This document shows, piece by piece, positions 14,564-16,328 of a stretch of 16,328 nt of DNA. Position 1 is the stretch's first letter, and each line of letters opens with the position of its first letter. This DNA is from an uncultured Collinsella sp. (GTDB lineage Bacteria > Actinomycetota > Coriobacteriia > Coriobacteriales > Coriobacteriaceae): the NCBI GenBank assembly GCA_900542275.1, contig UQMW01000049.1:1-16328 (forward strand). Direction: 5' to 3'. The notes beneath the pieces are model-generated. The model saw only the letters and a program-made list of their open reading frames with translations, was not told the origin of the DNA and made no database searches. The position numbers and the translations under genes are program-made.

Positions 14564-15355
14564 ATGATTCATATCGTTGGCGCAGGCTCGGGCGCCGCCG
14601 ACCTTATCACGCTGCGCGGGGCGCGTCTTCTGCGCGCGGCCGACGTGGTCGTTTGGGCGGGGAGCCTTGTGAACCCTGAGCTGCTCGCCGAGTGCAAGGA
14701 ATCCTGCGTCGTCTACGACAGCGCGCACATGACCTTGGAGGAAGTGCTCGACGTGATGTGCGCGGCGGATGCGCGGGGCGAGGAAGTGGTGCGCCTGCAC
14801 ACGGGCGACCCGTGCCTGTACGGCGCCATTCAGGAGCAGATGGACGCACTCGACGCGCGCGGCGTGGACTACGAGGTGGTGCCCGGCGTGTCGAGCTTTT
14901 GCGGTGCCGCGGCGGCGCTTCGCCAGGAATACACGCTGCCGGGAATCAGCCAGTCGGTCGTGATCACGCGGCTTTCCGGGCGCACCCCCATGCCCGCGGG
15001 CGAGGGCATGCGCACCATGGCGGAAAGCGGCTCGACTATGGTCATCTTCCTGAGCTCGGGTATGCTCGCCGAGCTTTCCGCTGAGCTTTTGGCCGCGGGC
15101 CGCAGCTCCGACGAGCCGGCGGCGCTCGTGTATAAGGCAACCTGGCCTGAGGAGCGCGTGGTGCGATGCACAGTGGGCACACTCGCCGATGCGGGCGCGC
15201 GAGAGGGCATCGACCGCACGGCGCTCGTGGTGGTGGGCCGCGTGCTCGGAGCTCGCGGCGGGCTTGCGCACATCGGCGCGCAAGCGGAGTCGTACGAGCG
15301 CAGCAAGCTTTACGACCCTTCGTTTGCCACAGGGTATCGAAAGGCGAGCAGCTAG
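14564..15355 (+). CDS. cbiF: Cobalt-precorrin-4 C11-methyltransferase
   Basis: CbiF (CobM in the aerobic pathway) transfers a methyl group from SAM to C-11 of cobalt-precorrin-4 in the cytoplasm. The 263 residues match the Salmonella length of about 257. The tetrapyrrole-methylase fold is marked by VGAGSGAADLITLRG (5-19), DVVVWAGSLVNPELL (27-41), LHTGDPCLYGAIQEQ (78-92) and VVPGVSSFCGAAAAL (105-119). The typical C-terminal SKLYDPSF lies at 247-254. The chosen ATG follows AGGGAAGG; the open frame extends 48 codons upstream, but that stretch lacks family resemblance. cbiD begins one base after the stop, so the two are coupled. With cbiK and cbiD nearby, the anaerobic name is preferred. The riboswitch on the opposite strand does not cover this transcript. 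Confidence 0.94.
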   Translation: MIHIVGAGSGAADLITLRGARLLRAADVVVWAGSLVNPELLAECKESCVVYDSAHMTLEEVLDVMCAADARGEEVVRLHTGDPCLYGAIQEQMDALDARGVDYEVVPGVSSFCGAAAALRQEYTLPGISQSVVITRLSGRTPMPAGEGMRTMAESGSTMVIFLSSGMLAELSAELLAAGRSSDEPAALVYKATWPEERVVRCTVGTLADAGAREGIDRTALVVVGRVLGARGGLAHIGAQAESYERSKLYDPSFATGYRKASS

Positions 15356-15356
15356 C

Positions 15357-16328
15357 GTGGCCTTCGAGCACTACATATATACCGGGACGACCCGCCTGCG
15401 CTGCGGCTACACCACGGGGAGCTGCGCCGCGCTCGCGGCGAAGGCGGCCTGTGAGATGCTCTTGTCACGAAAGCCCGTCGGCCGCGTGTCGATCGTCACC
15501 CCCGGCGGGCTGCCCGTCGAGGCGAACGTGGTAGACGCATGTATCGGCGAGGGGTGCGCCCAGTGCGCCGTGCGAAAGGACGCAGGCGACGATGCCGATG
15601 TGACCGACGGCGTGCTCGTGTACGCGCTCGTGGAACATGCGGGGCCGGGCACGGGCGCTGCGGGCAGCAAGGGCGTGCCCGCGCGCGAATCGGAAGTTTC
15701 CGTCGATGGCGGCGTGGGCGTGGGGCGCGTGACATTGCCCGGGCTCGAACAGCCGGTGGGGGCGGCCGCCATCAACGCGACACCGCGCGCGATGATCACT
15801 TCGGCGGTGCGCGAGGTGTGCGCCGCGCACGGCTTTTCTGGAAATATTGCTGTGACGATTTCGGTACCCGAGGGTGTTGCCCTTGCCGAAAAGACCTTCA
15901 ACCCGCACCTGGGGATAGAGGACGGCATCTCCATCCTGGGCACGACGGGCATCGTCGAGCCGCGCAGCCTCGCTGCCTTGCGCGACAGCATCGAGCTCGA
16001 GATCCGGCAGCATGCGGCTATGGGGCGGCGCGGAGTCGTGCTCACGCCCGGCAACTACGGCGCGCAGTTCATCTCGGGGCATTTCCACCTAAACGGTGCG
16101 CCGGTGGTCTTCATCTCCAACTTTGTGGGCGATGCGATTGATTGCTGCGTTCGCGAGGGATTTACCAATGTCCTTCTTGTGGGACACATCGGCAAGCTGG
16201 TGAAGGTCGCGGGCGGCATCATGGACACCCATTCGCGTACCGCCGACTGCCGCGCGGAGATTCTGGCCGCCCACGCGGCCTTGGCCGGCGCGGGCGCGAA
16301 GACCGTGCGCGAGATCATGTCGTCGGTC
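15357..16328 (+). CDS. cbiD: Cobalt-precorrin-5B C1-methyltransferase CbiD (3' end beyond window)
   Basis: CbiD methylates C-1 of cobalt-precorrin-5B in the anaerobic corrin pathway. The frame is open to the window edge, giving 324 residues of an expected 360-380, so only the C-terminus is missing. It shows the N-terminal hallmark LRCGYTTGSCAALAAKAA (14-31), a central NPHLGIEDGISILGTTG with GIVEPRS, and the later GHIGKLVKVAGGIMDTHS with RTADCRAE. The start is a GTG one base after the cbiF stop; the next in-frame ATG would remove the TTGSCA motif. The frame has no stop, and an ATG-only search would miss it. More corrin-ring genes probably follow outside the window. Confidence 0.94.
   Translation, partial: MAFEHYIYTGTTRLRCGYTTGSCAALAAKAACEMLLSRKPVGRVSIVTPGGLPVEANVVDACIGEGCAQCAVRKDAGDDADVTDGVLVYALVEHAGPGTGAAGSKGVPARESEVSVDGGVGVGRVTLPGLEQPVGAAAINATPRAMITSAVREVCAAHGFSGNIAVTISVPEGVALAEKTFNPHLGIEDGISILGTTGIVEPRSLAALRDSIELEIRQHAAMGRRGVVLTPGNYGAQFISGHFHLNGAPVVFISNFVGDAIDCCVREGFTNVLLVGHIGKLVKVAGGIMDTHSRTADCRAEILAAHAALAGAGAKTVREIMSSV

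Noticed and set aside
1..16328. CRISPR arrays, toxin-antitoxin pairs, phage genes or rRNA
   Set aside because: No regularly spaced direct repeats, small paired genes, phage structural motifs or rRNA-like stretches were seen on either strand.

Overview
The window reads as a chromosome segment from a moderately GC-rich actinobacterium of the class Coriobacteriia. The left half looks most like Collinsella: ptsH and ptsI followed by twin PfkB-type sugar kinases, then a CCA-adding enzyme. The genus call is inference from gene content and protein style, because no search could be run.

Left region (1-8450, all genes on +). HPr (ptsH) and enzyme I (ptsI) form the general phosphotransferase-system pair, separated by an intrinsic terminator. 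Two 310-residue PfkB-family kinases of the 1-phosphofructokinase/tagatose-6-phosphate kinase type follow, each with its own leader. Both carry CAGD in place of the usual GAGD motif. Next come a class II CCA tRNA nucleotidyltransferase with an HD domain, a tRNA-Glu(CUC) with its own promoter and terminator, an MprF-flippase-like membrane protein without the synthetase domain, and a TetR-type regulator.

Junction (8451-8562). Directly after the tetR stop lies a 30-codon scrap of an IS3-family transposase on the minus strand. It marks the point where core-like genes give way to a cobalamin-related island whose GC content looks higher by eye.

Right region (8563-16328). The minus-strand operon begins with a cobalamin riboswitch (about 14222-14340) and a probable terminator. 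It then encodes an exported, Tat-type lipoprotein CbiK cobaltochelatase, a small lipoprotein, a substrate-binding lipoprotein, a FecCD-type permease and an ATPase with an extra C-terminal domain. The small lipoprotein appears to be a free-standing copy of the N-terminal domain of the substrate-binding protein. Divergently on + lie cbiF/cobM and cbiD, the start of an anaerobic corrin-ring operon that runs off the window end. Together these suggest B12-repressed uptake of a corrinoid, tetrapyrrole or metal complex, next to B12 synthesis. The accessory domains are the least explained part of the window.
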